64,000 nt of DNA from Podospora bellae-mahoneyi (Eukaryota; Ascomycota; Sordariomycetes; Sordariales; Podosporaceae). The notes under the pieces are model-generated. The model saw nothing but the letters and a program-made list of their open reading frames with translations. It ran no database searches and was not told where the DNA came from. The position numbers were made by a program, and so were the translations under genes. Positions 46,004-57,242 of this stretch are shown here, piece by piece. The stretch is from the NCBI RefSeq assembly GCF_035222275.1, contig NC_085885.1, positions 3,844,001 through 3,908,000 of the forward strand. The letters run 5' to 3'. Numbering within the stretch: the stretch's first letter is position 1; every line of letters starts with the position of its first letter.

Positions 46004-46703
46004 ATGGCCTCTCCAATGACACAGCAGCCTGTGGGCGCACCAACTACGCTGCCAAACAAACCCGAAAACAAGCTCCCACCCATTCCAGATGGTTCGTTAC
46101 CCTCACCTAGAGCGACCGCAAATCTGGCCCACTCTGCTAACACTTTTGGGGTATGCATGCTCTCGAATCCGCAAACGCCCCCTTCCTCTCCCTCCTCACC
46201 GGCGCACCTTGAAGTCGGCCGCATCCTCTAGCAATTTCCAAAACCAGACGACACCCGACATTGATGGCTACCTGCCCCCTCCTCGCGCGAATCGCACCCA
46301 GATCATCAAGGTGGCCTCTTCAGCCTCCCACATGTCACTTGTAAAACGCGTACGAAAGGCACTGGAGAGCGCCCGAAATAACCAACAGGGAACAACAAAA
46401 GGTCTGCCCTTGGCAGCACGTGTTGCCGCTCTGGGTGCGAAGAATGGGAGATCAGACCAAACCGGGCCAATATCAGATGCGCTGGATGATGTCGTGCTTA
46501 TTGCGACGGGGAGGGCAATTCAGAAGGCGGTTGAGGTGGGGGCCTCGTTCACGAGAGAACGAGATTTGATTGTGATTGCGAGGACGAAGACGGTACAGGC
46601 AGTGGACGACATCGAAATGATGGACGAGGATGCGGAGGAGGAGGACTCGGCGCGGATCAGACATGTTAGTTGTGTCGAGGTTGGAGTGAGGTGGGCCAGC
46701 TGA
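46004..46703 (+). CDS. Alba-domain protein, probable RNase P/MRP subunit POP7 (Rpp20)-like; 5' structure unresolved
   Basis: Protein subunit of nuclear RNase P and RNase MRP (tRNA and rRNA processing) is the best guess. The Alba fold is visible: RTQIIKVASSASHMSLVKRVRKALESARN, then DALDDVVLIATGRAIQKAVEVGASF and DLIVIARTKTVQAVDDIEM, with an acidic tail. Upstream in the same frame IRKRPLPLPP resembles the KRP-HPP motif of POP7. From 46004 another frame gives MASPMTQQPVGAPTT...NKLPPIPDG, also POP7-like, ending at a donor-like GTTCGT (46092), but no AG acceptor lies between 46113 and 46212 that would join both parts in phase. The simplest single-exon reading is 46089-46703 (204 aa, MVRYPHLERP). 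Domain is firm, exact start is not. Confidence 0.78.
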
Positions 46704-49123
46704 TTGTAGCAGAAGCCAGGAGAGATCCACTGGGAGATTCAACAGCAACATCACATTGGCGTTTTGGGCGGTTATTGGATATGCAAGGGAAATATGACAT
46801 GGGCGTTGTTTGGGTTTTGGCTTGAAGTGGGCATAATTGGTGGGGGATATACCCGGAGGCCATATGTTATGCGTTTGGGGACACGATCATGATCTCTGGA
46901 CTAGGGGTTTTTTTTTTTCGTCAAATGATGTGGCGAGGGCCAGTTCTACTGCATTTTCACGAGTCACGCGATGGTGCAAGACGCTTATTGCACATGGTAC
47001 AACTGTCGAAGCATATATGGCATCGAATACTCTCCTGCCGCCACTAGGTTACAACATTCGCAAGTGACAGCAGTCTCAGTCGGGTTCAAGCCGGGCTTGG
47101 AGTGGTCGGGCAATGTCGACGGGCGTCATGGTGGCGCCGGTTTGTGTCGTTCTCGTAAAGATACTGACTGCGAGGTTCAATGATGGTGAAGAATAATGTC
47201 GAAACTCTCAACGAACAGCCATTTCAAGGCGTCATTTATGTTCTAGGCTTTGGGCGATGAACACCAACAGCTCCAAACTAGCTTCTAAGAAATACCGATA
47301 GCAACACTTTCGGGGTTATGGTTTAGCCAGATCAGTCACCTACCCGGCCTATTTGGTACATCTCTCGAATACTTGAATCAAGACATCATAACCACCCTCA
47401 CTGAGCAGCAGACATAGTCAGGTAGCGCAGTCGTTAAAGACCGGGGCTCGTGTACGCACACGTCCGAGCCTTATGAGGGGGATATAATATACCGAGCACT
47501 GAGGTGGGCTTGAAGCTCCGCGCTGGAATGCTCTCCCGTTGCCTCGGAGAATAAGGGGCAGTGTTTTGTCTGCGCATCATGACCCAAATTGCGTCACTCG
47601 AATGTGTCGTCAACAATTCCAAGTCATGCAAGGCAGCCTGATGGTCGGATATCCACAGCATTAAGGTTTTTGAAAATGCCACATGGCACCAATAGTTAAA
47701 GTTTTCGGACGCCAGGTGTTGGGCCTCAACTGCTTTCAAAACAAGAAAAAAATGGCGCAGTTTTGGAATTGGATTAGTTTTACGCAGTAGTATAGGTGGA
47801 TTGATCATCATCCCTCTGAAGGGGGAAGCATCGTGAAACTGACCCTTTGTTGTTTTGACCGTTTTTTTTTTTTTTGTTTGTGACCCCCTGCGCATGGACC
47901 ATCCATCCGTTGTTCTGCTTGGGATCGTCGCAAAGCAGGGCCGAGAAATGGTGCGGAAAAAGAGCGATCCATCTTTCCCCAGGAAAACGCACGGGCAGCT
48001 CTCGAAAGGAAAGAAGCGTTGGTCTCGGCTCACACTTCCCGTTGGCACGTCATGTCAGGCACACCAATCAGAACACGCGCCTAGGTGGGGCGCTCTTCTC
48101 GAAAGCAAATTGCACAAATTTCACCAACGTCCATTATGCCGCCTCGAATTGGTCCAGACTTTGCCGCTGCCTCCTCGAGAAGATCCTGACTTCGGGAGCT
48201 GTTGGACGGGAATCAAGAAGATGGCAAAGACAGACAGATGAAGTCGAAACAGACTGCTAGCCAAGTGTGGCTGTCGAGTCCAGGTGCCAGGATGATGTGA
48301 TCCGATGTGTGGATGCCAAAAAGGAAGCGGCTTTGCTGGCACAGCATGCATGCCCTTTTTGGGATGGCGGCCAACGTGACAAGGTAGGGTTCGCACTGAC
48401 AGAGCGAGATCGGGAGTTGGACCTGCAATTTCCTGCATGAAACAGCTCTTGCCCTTGCGCGCCGTGCGGCTGCTCATCATGGCCATGACGAGAGAAAGAC
48501 GAGTTTATCCGCCAGAGGGAGACGGGGTCGGCCGATGAAGGGGGCCTGGCAACGAGGGCCAGGACGGGAGCCAGCCAGCGGGCGGCAAAAGGTGAGAGAC
48601 AGCTCTCAGCAGAGGGAGACAAACAACCAAGTAGAGAGACAAGCAGGGATGCCTTGGATGTGGTGGGCTTGCTGCAGGTACCGCTGCAACATCGTCCGTG
48701 GCGCCAATCCCCTTGCGGGGAAGCCCGCGGTACGTACCTTTGTTATTATCGGTCCCAATCACTTGGCAGGCCAGGCGCAATTTGCCGTCCCCCAGACATA
48801 TCGTGGGCTCTCCCGCCGTTGTCCTTCGTCCTCGCCCTCTCTTCACCCTCTCACCAGCCTCACTCTTTCGCTGCACTGCACCGCACGCACGCTTCACCTC
48901 AGACTTCGTTGGCAAAGTCTATCTTTTGGAAGCTGCTCCTGCTCACTCGACGTGGCCTAAATTCATTCATTCTGCTATCTATCCATCTCCAACTCTGCCA
49001 ACAGATTAGCCCAACCTACCACTGTACATTTGTACCGCACATACAAGCAAACATTGATACACAAAAGGAGGATTTTTGCCCGAGCCGGACGGATCACCAC
49101 AAACATCTACAAACATCTTCACA
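46704..49123. other. 2.4-kb gene-free interval
   Basis: No gene supported. A 14-T run lies at 47862-47875. The minus-strand frame at 47434-48048 has no recognisable domain. The last several hundred bases are C/T-rich and probably the leader of the GPI-protein gene. Confidence 0.45.
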
Positions 49124-49444
49124 ATGCAGCTCTCAGCGCTCTTCACTGTCCTCCTCCTGCCTCTCATGGTCGTTGCCGAGGGCGAGTCCACCACCACCAA
49201 GACAAAGACTCTGACTCTCACCGAGACCCTCACCCTCCAGCGTCTCCAAGCCGCTCACACGGGTTCGCACAACTCCACCGCCGCCCTCCAAACCGGTGCC
49301 ACCACCACCTTCAACCCTGCCGCCTCGACCACCACATCAGGACCGACACTCGACCCCACACCGGACAATGCTGCCGGTGCTCTCAATGCCGCCAACGTTG
49401 CCGCCGCCGCCATGGCCGGCATTGTCGTTGTTGCTTTCCTCTAA
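49124..49444 (+). CDS. Small Ser/Thr-rich GPI-anchor candidate, 106 aa
   Basis: Secreted surface protein candidate. Signal peptide MQLSALFTVLLLPLMVVAEG, then a Thr/Ser/Ala-rich region (TTTKTKTLTLTETLTLQRL, NPAASTTTSGPTLDP) with sites for O-mannosylation and one N-glycosylation sequon (HNSTA). It ends in a small-residue segment plus hydrophobic tail (NAANVAAAAMAGIVVVAFL) that fits a GPI attachment signal. No catalytic domain; such proteins are common in fungal walls. Single exon; the signal peptide starts directly at the first ATG. Confidence 0.82.
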   Translation: MQLSALFTVLLLPLMVVAEGESTTTKTKTLTLTETLTLQRLQAAHTGSHNSTAALQTGATTTFNPAASTTTSGPTLDPTPDNAAGALNAANVAAAAMAGIVVVAFL

Positions 49445-51546
49445 GCAGGCAACAGCGGTAATTTCATTCTGATGAATGATGGGGTCTGGGAGGAGCTATT
49501 GGGCACTATCAATCCGATTCTACGATGCGAGCATCTTACCAATCATTTCTTTTGTCTCTGAGCGAGGCGCGATATTCTTGGTTCGGCCCCTTCCCGGTCA
49601 GCTTCATCATCACCATCAGACAGCCTTCTCATGAGCATATGACCATTTTTGACGACATCAAGAACAAATCATTTTACAACAAAAAATCTCCCATCGCCAA
49701 AGCGGGCTTGGGAATCGCGACTACTCCACGGTTGTCAGCACCCTTCTTATTCTTTAAACCTTAATTCTTTTCTTTTGTCTGACAATCTCGACACTTGTTG
49801 CGAACAACAACAACACTTTATAACAATCTTCGATTCTCGAGTTCAGGCAGGCCGGGGCGCGTTCTCTTGTCACTTGACGAGAAGCGCTTGACGATATTGG
49901 GCCTCGGGATACCCTCACAAACTTGGACCATGACCACTTTTTAGCAACACTTCTATTCGTTCTTCCAGCAGTATTAGCCACCGCCGCCACCCGATACCGC
50001 AGCAACCATGATGCTCTTCCCAGTTCAAGGCCAGAATCCGCCTCTTTTAAGCCTTTTACGCAGCATACGACCAAACGTACTCTTTACGACCACGACTCAG
50101 ATACCCAAATACCCCCTCCCACTTCACTTCTTGAGGCCTCGGTCTTGAGTGAGATGCAACAACTGGCTGCTTTGTGTGATTCGGTGGTGATTGGTTACGT
50201 TTGCTGGCTGGACCTTTTATCCTCTTTTTTAACCTTCAACCAACTTCTTCCACATCCAACAAAACTTGTGTGTGGTGAAGAGAAGTACATCGGATCTTTG
50301 ACTTTGCATATATGGGGGACGGGAGGCAGGAAAAAGTTTCAAGGCCGGGGTCGGGGATCTGTTGGCGTACGGCAAACCTTCTAACACACACATATTTTGA
50401 CGATGCGAATGGATGGAGGAGAGACACCATTCGCGCATGATATGGGAGGAGAAACAAAGAGAGAGATGGATTGGAGGAAACACAACACTTTTCTTCTTTT
50501 CTTGAACACACTTCTTTTTAGCCTTCTATACATGCACAAGTTATTGATACCCCTTTATTTTTCCTTTTGAGAGCATGACCAGCTTCGCCGCTTAACCAGT
50601 GAGATCTTGTGTGCCCTACAACGTGGTATTGAGAGCTTGACTTTTGCCCTCACTTTTGCCCACTTTTCTCGCTCCTTGGTTTTGCCAGCGTGTCGCCGCA
50701 TTTCATTCCCCATGAGCGATGTCACCTCTCGGCACATCAGAGATTTTCGCTCAACTCATCTCGGAAGACTTTTATGCACAACTGATAAGGTAAGATATTT
50801 GTCATTATTCAAGCTTTTTCTCACCCGCATAATGATCATCGCACCTAGAACGACCTCTTTTTGAGCTCACCTTGGTGTGCCTTCAAAGTGTTTGCATTCC
50901 AGTCTCCAAACCAAACCCAAAGAAGTTCATCGGAATGTTTCGAACAAAGCCCCAAAACGCGACCCACACGTTCGTCTCATCTTGCTTCTTCTTCACACGC
51001 TTGCCTACCGCGAAGGCCCTGGCTCGCCTTTTAAAACACAAGTCCAGAACCCGGGCCACGTTCCCCACCCCGCTCGTTGACTCCATCGCCAGTCCCATTT
51101 TCCCCCCTGATGCTGGCCTGAGCTTCCCTTCCCCCGTGTGCAATTTCCGCTTCGGAGGAGATTTGTGGGGAATCTCCGTCACCTGCCGGATACTCCTGAT
51201 CGGTCCGATCCGAGCGAGATTGTTCGGAGGCAGGGGTGTCACGGCCACGGCCGGGGGAGATGATCTGAAATCCAATATCTGATAAGGATTGCTTTTCTGA
51301 GCAACGCGACACCGCAAGATCTTGACTGTTCTAAATCACACCTCAGTGAAGAGAAGCCCATCGTGATAAGTGATTACCAGGTAACTGGTTACTCTATCAA
51401 CTAGCTAAGCCCAGGTGCACTATGTGCTCCCAAAAGCCCATTACTGAGATTCTTCATTCATCGTACCAAGAAATCCCTCCTCTGATCAACATGATACCTA
51501 AGACACCTCCTGTCAGTGTCAATGATAAGAACTGCAAACAAACAAC
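49445..51546. other. 2.1-kb interval between GPI candidate and GH55 gene
   Basis: No supported gene. A tRNA-like degenerate stretch occurs on the minus strand at 51361-51412. The rest holds 3' flanks of both convergent genes and C/T-rich sequence. Confidence 0.45.
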
Positions 51547-54133
51547 TCAAGAAGTCGACGACACATTTGTGCCATTGCCATCGTTCCTGAAGATCCCCAT
51601 CGTACTGGCATATGTTGCAATGGTTTCGTTCCAAAACGCGACGTCCTCCCCTTTGATGGTGAGCATGCTCACGCTCCCAATCGTGTTTAGGTTGTACATC
51701 TGCAAACCCGTCGTGGAGTTGACCACTTCTGTGCCGTTGGCATCCTGAATCGAAAAGATTCTCGCCTGGCAGTTTTCGCCCGCATGGTTGGTGCTGCAGT
51801 TGGTGCAGTAGTTGTTGAAGAAGCTGTAGAGGCCAGCACCAAACACCGTGATGTTCTTGGACCCAATGATGCGCATAGCCCACGCCATGGCGCACGGCGG
51901 GTCACCTGGCAGCTGCTCAACCGTGCTGGGGGACGAACCTGGGCAATCGGTCATGAAATCAGGGTCGTGCAGGGTGGTGTTAACCTGTGTAAAAGGGTAA
52001 GGGGCCTGTGGGTTGGGTTGGTAATATGGTGTCTCTGTTTGAATCTGACCCATCCACAGATTAGATGCGTTGACCAGCTGATACTGGTAAAGAGTGTGGT
52101 GCTCAACTGCATTGCCCAGCATCCAGATATTGGACCCTTCGATCAAGAGGCCTCGGCCAGCAAAGACATCGATCCGAGTCTGGTTCCAGTCCTCCATATC
52201 GTGATCAGCAACCCACATCCAGTTATTTTCCATGTACAGATTGCCAGCACTCGGCGTGATGTGCATGCTCATGTACCCAGCAATGCAGGCAGGCTCGACG
52301 ACATTGGTGATGTTGGGAGTGATGGGGCATTCTGCCACCTGGAGCTTGGAGCCTCCGAAACCGCCAATGCGAACATGGACATCCCAAAGTCCCGATGGAG
52401 GTGTATCGACGGTGATATTCCCGTCCAGTATTGGGGTGTTCAAGTTGTACTCGATGGCAATAGCGCCTGCTGTTGGGCCTTGTGTCGAGACAATGATATC
52501 GCTGATTTCGACGTAGCCAAGCTCACCAGGCTTTCCGATCTGAACCACTGGACGGGGATTGGTGACGTCGGAAAACTTTTTGCCTGCGCCCATGATGACG
52601 GCAGCAAGACCCTCACCGACAACTCGAGCACCTGCTGGGATATACACGGTGTCAGTCACCCGGTAAAACCCCGCATCCAGAAACCCAACCACTGTCGGCT
52701 CGGTCGCAACGTCAAAGAACGAGTTCAAAGCCACTGTGTCATCAGTCACACCGTCTCCAACAGCGGAGATGTTGCGGGCCGACACGAATGCACCGGCAGG
52801 GTAGCCCTCATATTGAGGCTTCGACCTCTCGTAGTACTGATCACCGAGTTTTAGGGCGGAAGGCTGGTCAAAGGCAATATCACGTCCCTCAAACGCAGAT
52901 GGCCCTTCGGGAGCGTAAAGGCTTCCCTGTATCCGAGGTCAACATAATGCGAGATTGATCACAGAATATCTGATAGCTCTTACCTTGGCATAGCCACACT
53001 CAAAGAGGGCTCCTGAAGCATTGCCGGCGAGAACTTGGTTTCCGTCCAGATCCTTCATAACCGTGGGAACGTTGGTGTACTTGACATTTTGAATCAACAG
53101 TGACCCAAGACCAGTAGCGCTGCTATTGTGTCTGCCCACAATGATGGCAGTATCGACATTGGTAAACGAGCTGTCCAGCAGTGTGACGGAGCCTACGTCG
53201 GGAGAGGACATGTTGAGGCCAATCTCGCAGTCATTGATGCTGAGAGACTTGTACGTAAATCCCCAGTTCCAAACTTGCAGGATGGCAGTTTGCGAGCCGT
53301 GAAAAGTGAGGTTGCGTACGGTATACTGTTGGCTACCAAACTGGGCTCCGTACTGTCCGCCATAAAAGACAAGATCAGTCAACATGCCGCCGCTGCCCTC
53401 TTCCATATAAATTCCCGTATGTCCGTCCTCAAAGTTTGGTGACAATATGAAGACACAGTTGTGAATGACAGTAGCCTGGGCAGACGGCCAATGGACTGCC
53501 CAGGTCTGGTGCGGTATGGCTGTGGTATCGAACACCAGGTTGCGGACCTGTCGGAAGAAGACGTTGGTAGAGATGAAATTGAGCTCTACAAGACAAAACA
53601 AGTTAACTTCAAGCCGGGCTGGAGCTGGCGTAGAGAGGCCACACATACTGCCATTGCTCAGATATGGATCGGCATCAAGCAAGGCCTTCCCATCCTGAGT
53701 GAAGTTGGAACCGCCCTTTATGACGGGCATATCAGTGGGGTCGCCAATCATCTGAGTGTAGAAGAGGCCGACGATTGGGCTGGAGATCAGGTAGGTTCCG
53801 GGCGGAAAGTAAACAATGGCCGGGTTGATGGTCGCTCCAATGCAGCCATAGCCACCGCAGCGATTGCCGTGACTCATGGCGGCATTAATGGCAGCAGTAT
53901 CGTCGGTAACTAAAGCATTGTTAACCTGAAGTTCCAGATCATGGATGGCATTGAACATCTTCTAGGCTCCTACCTCCATCACCTTTGGCACCAAAGTCAC
54001 GAACATTTCGAAAAACTTGGTATCCTCTGTCGGGGTTGAAGGAGGCAATTCCCTGGTGGGACAGATCCTCCATCCAGAAGGTAGCACGGACAAGTGAAGC
54101 TGCAAGCAGCCAGAGGGGATTTATGCTCTTCAT
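51547..54133 (-). CDS. GH55 exo-beta-1,3-glucanase, secreted, 800 aa
   Basis: Secreted beta-1,3-glucan hydrolase (laminarin, fungal wall). Exons 54133-53974, 53909-53649, 53585-52984 and 52926-51547; phases fit and give 801 codons with stop. Signal peptide MKSINPLWLLAASLVRA. Two tandem right-handed beta-helix (pectate-lyase-superfamily) halves, each opening with the GH55 hallmark: VRDFGAKGDGVTDDTAAINAAM at about residue 42 and ISAVGDGVTDDTVALNSFF at about residue 395. Inner-turn motifs include TWAVHWPSAQATVIHNCVF and EDGHTGIYMEEGSGG. There are many N-glycosylation sequons. Size is that of typical GH55 enzymes (about 750-850 aa). A role in nutrient release or own-wall turnover is inferred. Confidence 0.95.
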
Positions 54134-55174
54134 TGTTGATGTGTTGTACGAATGAAGTGGTTAGAGAGACACCACTCTAGGCAACGATGTCTGAGTGGAG
54201 CAGCGAAGAAGCAACCGGGGGAAACAACAAGTGCTATGCGGCCGAGAGTCTTGTCGTGTCTCTGTCTGAGAGATGAGTTGTTGGAACTGGAGGAGCACAA
54301 GCCTTTACTTTTCCTGATGCCTGACAGTGCTTGCACCGAGGAAGGAGCACACACTCCTGGGGGGGCCCTCTGTGCTGGTGACATGTCATGCACCTTCCTC
54401 TTGGATTATGAATGGGGAGGGAAGTCATGTCATGAGACGTCATCTTTGATACAGAACTTTGGAATTCTGTTTCACACCTCAGTTCCGTATGTATCACAGG
54501 GTAATATCACGAACACAGGACAATCCCTAACTGCAAGTTGAGCTTGAAGCTGTTGGAAAGGAAAGCCGGAAGACTCGAAACCAACGTACAGCCCGGCAGG
54601 TTCGAGGCACTGGAACTCCGGTTTGCCTTGTGACGATCAGCATGCTCAAAAGATTCCGCAAGCAGGCGGGCAACGGGTGAGGTTCAAAGTGGGCACCTGC
54701 CACCAGTCGGCTTAGATAAGCTTTGGTCTAAACCTCCGGTCGCACTAACAAGGCCAGCAGGGCATAGTATCCAAATACGTTAGTATTTTCAGCTGCATTG
54801 GAGCCGCTTAACATCAATGCTGGGAGCGCCTCGTCCCACCTGACACCATTCTTTCTTCCCTGTAATAACCCCCGGAGTGGTCGTCAAGTCCAGGGGCCCG
54901 GCCATCTTCTCCATTTTTCTTCTTTTTCTTTTGGTTAACATTATTGAGCTACACTTCGGCTTCCATCTTCCAAGAGCCGCATTTCTTTGTCGCCATCTCC
55001 CACTCGCATGGCATGTTTTGCTACGGAGCCCCACTCAAGATTAACGACCACATGGACAACAAAGAACATGGCCAACGTATATCGGACCCGGTCATTTTGG
55101 TCTCCTTGAAGATATACCAAAGGCAAGGCCCTTCAAAGCACTCTCCAACACTCGACTTTTCCATAGCAGTCAAC
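54134..55174. promoter_or_regulatory. Divergent region GH55 / CaaX gene
   Basis: About 1 kb; promoter side of GH55 and upstream region of the CaaX ORF at 55175. No discrete site asserted. Confidence 0.45.
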
Positions 55175-55363
55175 ATGCCGGAAGCAACCAAACGCACCCA
55201 ACAGTCCGCTGCAACTGGGCCCTCAGGGTTAACCATCCGCGGCTTCTTTACCAAAAGCTCTGCTGGCAGTTCAAGTAGCCAAACAGGTCCCCAGAAACCA
55301 TCAGCAAAGCCCAGAAAAGATGAGGACGAAGACCACTTGGCTGACGGCTGTGTGGTTTCGTGA
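55175..55363 (+). CDS. Small disordered protein with CaaX box (CVVS), 62 aa
   Basis: MPEATKRTQQSAATGPSG, then IRGFFTKSSAGSSSS, a Lys/Pro/Asp/Glu-rich part and the end DGCVVS. CVVS is a CaaX box with Ser as last residue, predicting farnesylation. There is no signal peptide, membrane helix or known domain; it is otherwise Ser/Gly-rich and probably disordered. The frame is open further upstream, so a longer protein or upstream exon is possible. It is longer than the usual a-factor-type pheromone precursor and lacks its usual C-terminal peptide, so a mating role is not claimed. Gene reality is inferred from the CaaX end and composition only. Confidence 0.42.
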   Translation: MPEATKRTQQSAATGPSGLTIRGFFTKSSAGSSSSQTGPQKPSAKPRKDEDEDHLADGCVVS

Positions 55364-55628
55364 CTTTTACAGGAAGCCCATGAGGGACTTGGTCCAACAA
55401 GCTGATCTTTTCGAGGCCAGACACGTGGATATTGCTGCAGCATATAAGATCCTCTTAGTGGTCGTTGTCTGTCAGTCTCTCGAGTAGCCTCCGGGAACCA
55501 TACCCATTTTCAAGTCCAGTTATCAACAGCAATAAGCTGTACAATGCTCGCCGAACAAGTCCCTCAAACTTCACTTGTTCTTCTGGCGTCGTTCGCAGAG
55601 TTAAACCTCGCCAGTAGAAGCCCTGAAG

Positions 55629-56085
55629 ATGCCATCGGCAGGCCTATTGTCCCTGGTCACGATCAACTTCGTCATATCATCGCAGCCCAGCAGAGCCATC
55701 CCACTTCACCAGCCGGCGTCGAGGCTACGAATATTATGGTACCGAACGAGAAAAGAGTGTCCTGGCTGTGACTGTCCCGCAATATGCGCAGCGTATTCTA
55801 CTACAACTATAACATCCACCGCCAACCCTTCTTCTGGGGCTGCCCATCGCGAGATCTTGATAACGGCCAACGGAGACAGTATCCACAGCGCATCTGTTGG
55901 TATCCACCGTAAAGGCAGGGCGACAAGGAAATTCAGGCAACGATTGCCTCGACTGTGACTTGGACAGCTGCGGGTGTGGGCATGGCACTAATGGTGCACG
56001 CTTTGCCGGAACGCCGGGACAGGCTGCTGGTATTGCAGCCGGAATGGGATGCGTGGCGGCGGTGGCAGCTGGATGGCTGTTTTAG
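55629..56085 (+). CDS. Possible secreted Cys-rich protein with GPI-like tail (low confidence)
   Basis: From the ATG at 55629 the frame starts with a hydrophobic segment (AGLLSLVTINFVISS) compatible with a signal peptide. It continues with CPGCDCPAICAAYSTTT and a Ser/Thr-rich part. A different frame further on reads CLDCDLDSCGCGHGTNG and ends in a small-residue hydrophobic tail (AAGIAAGMGCVAAVAAGWLF) resembling a GPI signal. The two can be joined by a 37-nt intron 55900-55936 (gtatcc...ttcag), which is unusually short, giving 139 aa. A frameshifted or spurious gene is possible. Cys content and tail resemble small fungal surface proteins. Confidence 0.33.
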
Positions 56086-57242
56086 GGACGTTTCCGAGGG
56101 CTGAGGAACGCTGGCGTCGTTCTGAGTCATGTCTTGATGTTAGGTTGGCTAGGAAATTTGCACGAGAATCAGGACTTTTTGGTCTTTTGCTGCAGTGTGC
56201 GATAAAGTAAGAAAGGTACACGGGCCTTCGCCGCGGGCTGGCAACGATTAGGTATCTATGTGTCGGTGTCTCGTCTCTGGAACCATCGCAGTACGGGAGA
56301 TATACTCGTGCATATTTCATCATAAAACAACAACACCTTTTGAGAAGATGAAGCCTCAGCGAGGCTAGCACTGCCATATGTGTCAATCATCTTAGTACGT
56401 AGCATTGGTGCTAATGTTGACTGCAAAACGCATCCCAGTTATGCAGAGTTCGCCCGTAACTGGCCAGCTCACTGCAATATACCCAACCAGGTCCCTTCGT
56501 ACTCGTATGACACGAAACTGGGGCCAAACACCCTGCTTACCATCACGGTAGCTGGTTTTTCATGAATTTCCTTGTTACACATCATGTTTTAACTCCGGTA
56601 AGAATACAACCACTAGGTATTATCATGCTGGCTTTCATATCGCTAGTGTAAAATATTGGCACAATGTCCCTTCTAAAGTCCGAGCTCGGACTCTGGCTGC
56701 CCAATGGAGGGCTCAAATGCCTGTATCAAGCGTTTTGTATCAGCTCAGCGTAGGCCTAGAAACATTTGGGTGGAACTTGTGCTAGCCGTGTCACCGTTAG
56801 GACAGAACGTTTGAGGATCAGTCTGACTACTGCACTGCACACTCAACGTGACCTGACATATCCCGGGGCACCACCTTCCCCAGATGCCAGCATTGAAGCC
56901 AAGTCGGTCAGAGATTGGCGACGCCAGCCTGGATCTTCCCTACACACAGTGTAGAGCCGATCTAGTGTGTCTGACAGGCGTTTAGGGAAGTTTTGAGCTG
57001 GATGGGGGTTGCCAATTAGGATTTTATATGTCATGGTCAAAAGCCTGGGTTTTGGAGTGTGCGACACAGTAGTATCGTACGGAGTCAACAAATAATTTAT
57101 TCGCCAAAAGAAAACAACGCTTGAAAGATATATGCTACATCCACCAATACAAGGCTTATGCTGGTACAAGTGCCCTCCAAACTCCATGTCCGTTCGCTCC
57201 GTAACAAAGGAAAATGTAAAAAAGGTTCGTTCAGCAGAGACT
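56086..57242. other. Interval upstream of coiled-coil gene 3' end
   Basis: No gene, RNA or repeat supported; AT-leaning sequence. Confidence 0.45.

Noticed and set aside
47410-47470. TAGCGCAGTCGTTAAAG resembling a tRNA A box
   Set aside because: No B box or cloverleaf follows.
47434-48048. 204-codon minus-strand frame
   Set aside because: No domain or family resemblance; contains a Lys run from a 14-T homopolymer; flanked by gene-free DNA.
51784-52854. 356-codon plus-strand frame antisense to GH55
   Set aside because: Shadow of the long last GH55 exon.
55175-55363. Reading the CVVS-ending ORF as an a-factor-type mating pheromone precursor
   Set aside because: Too long and without the usual aromatic/Asn-rich peptide before the CaaX box; the CaaX end alone is not enough.
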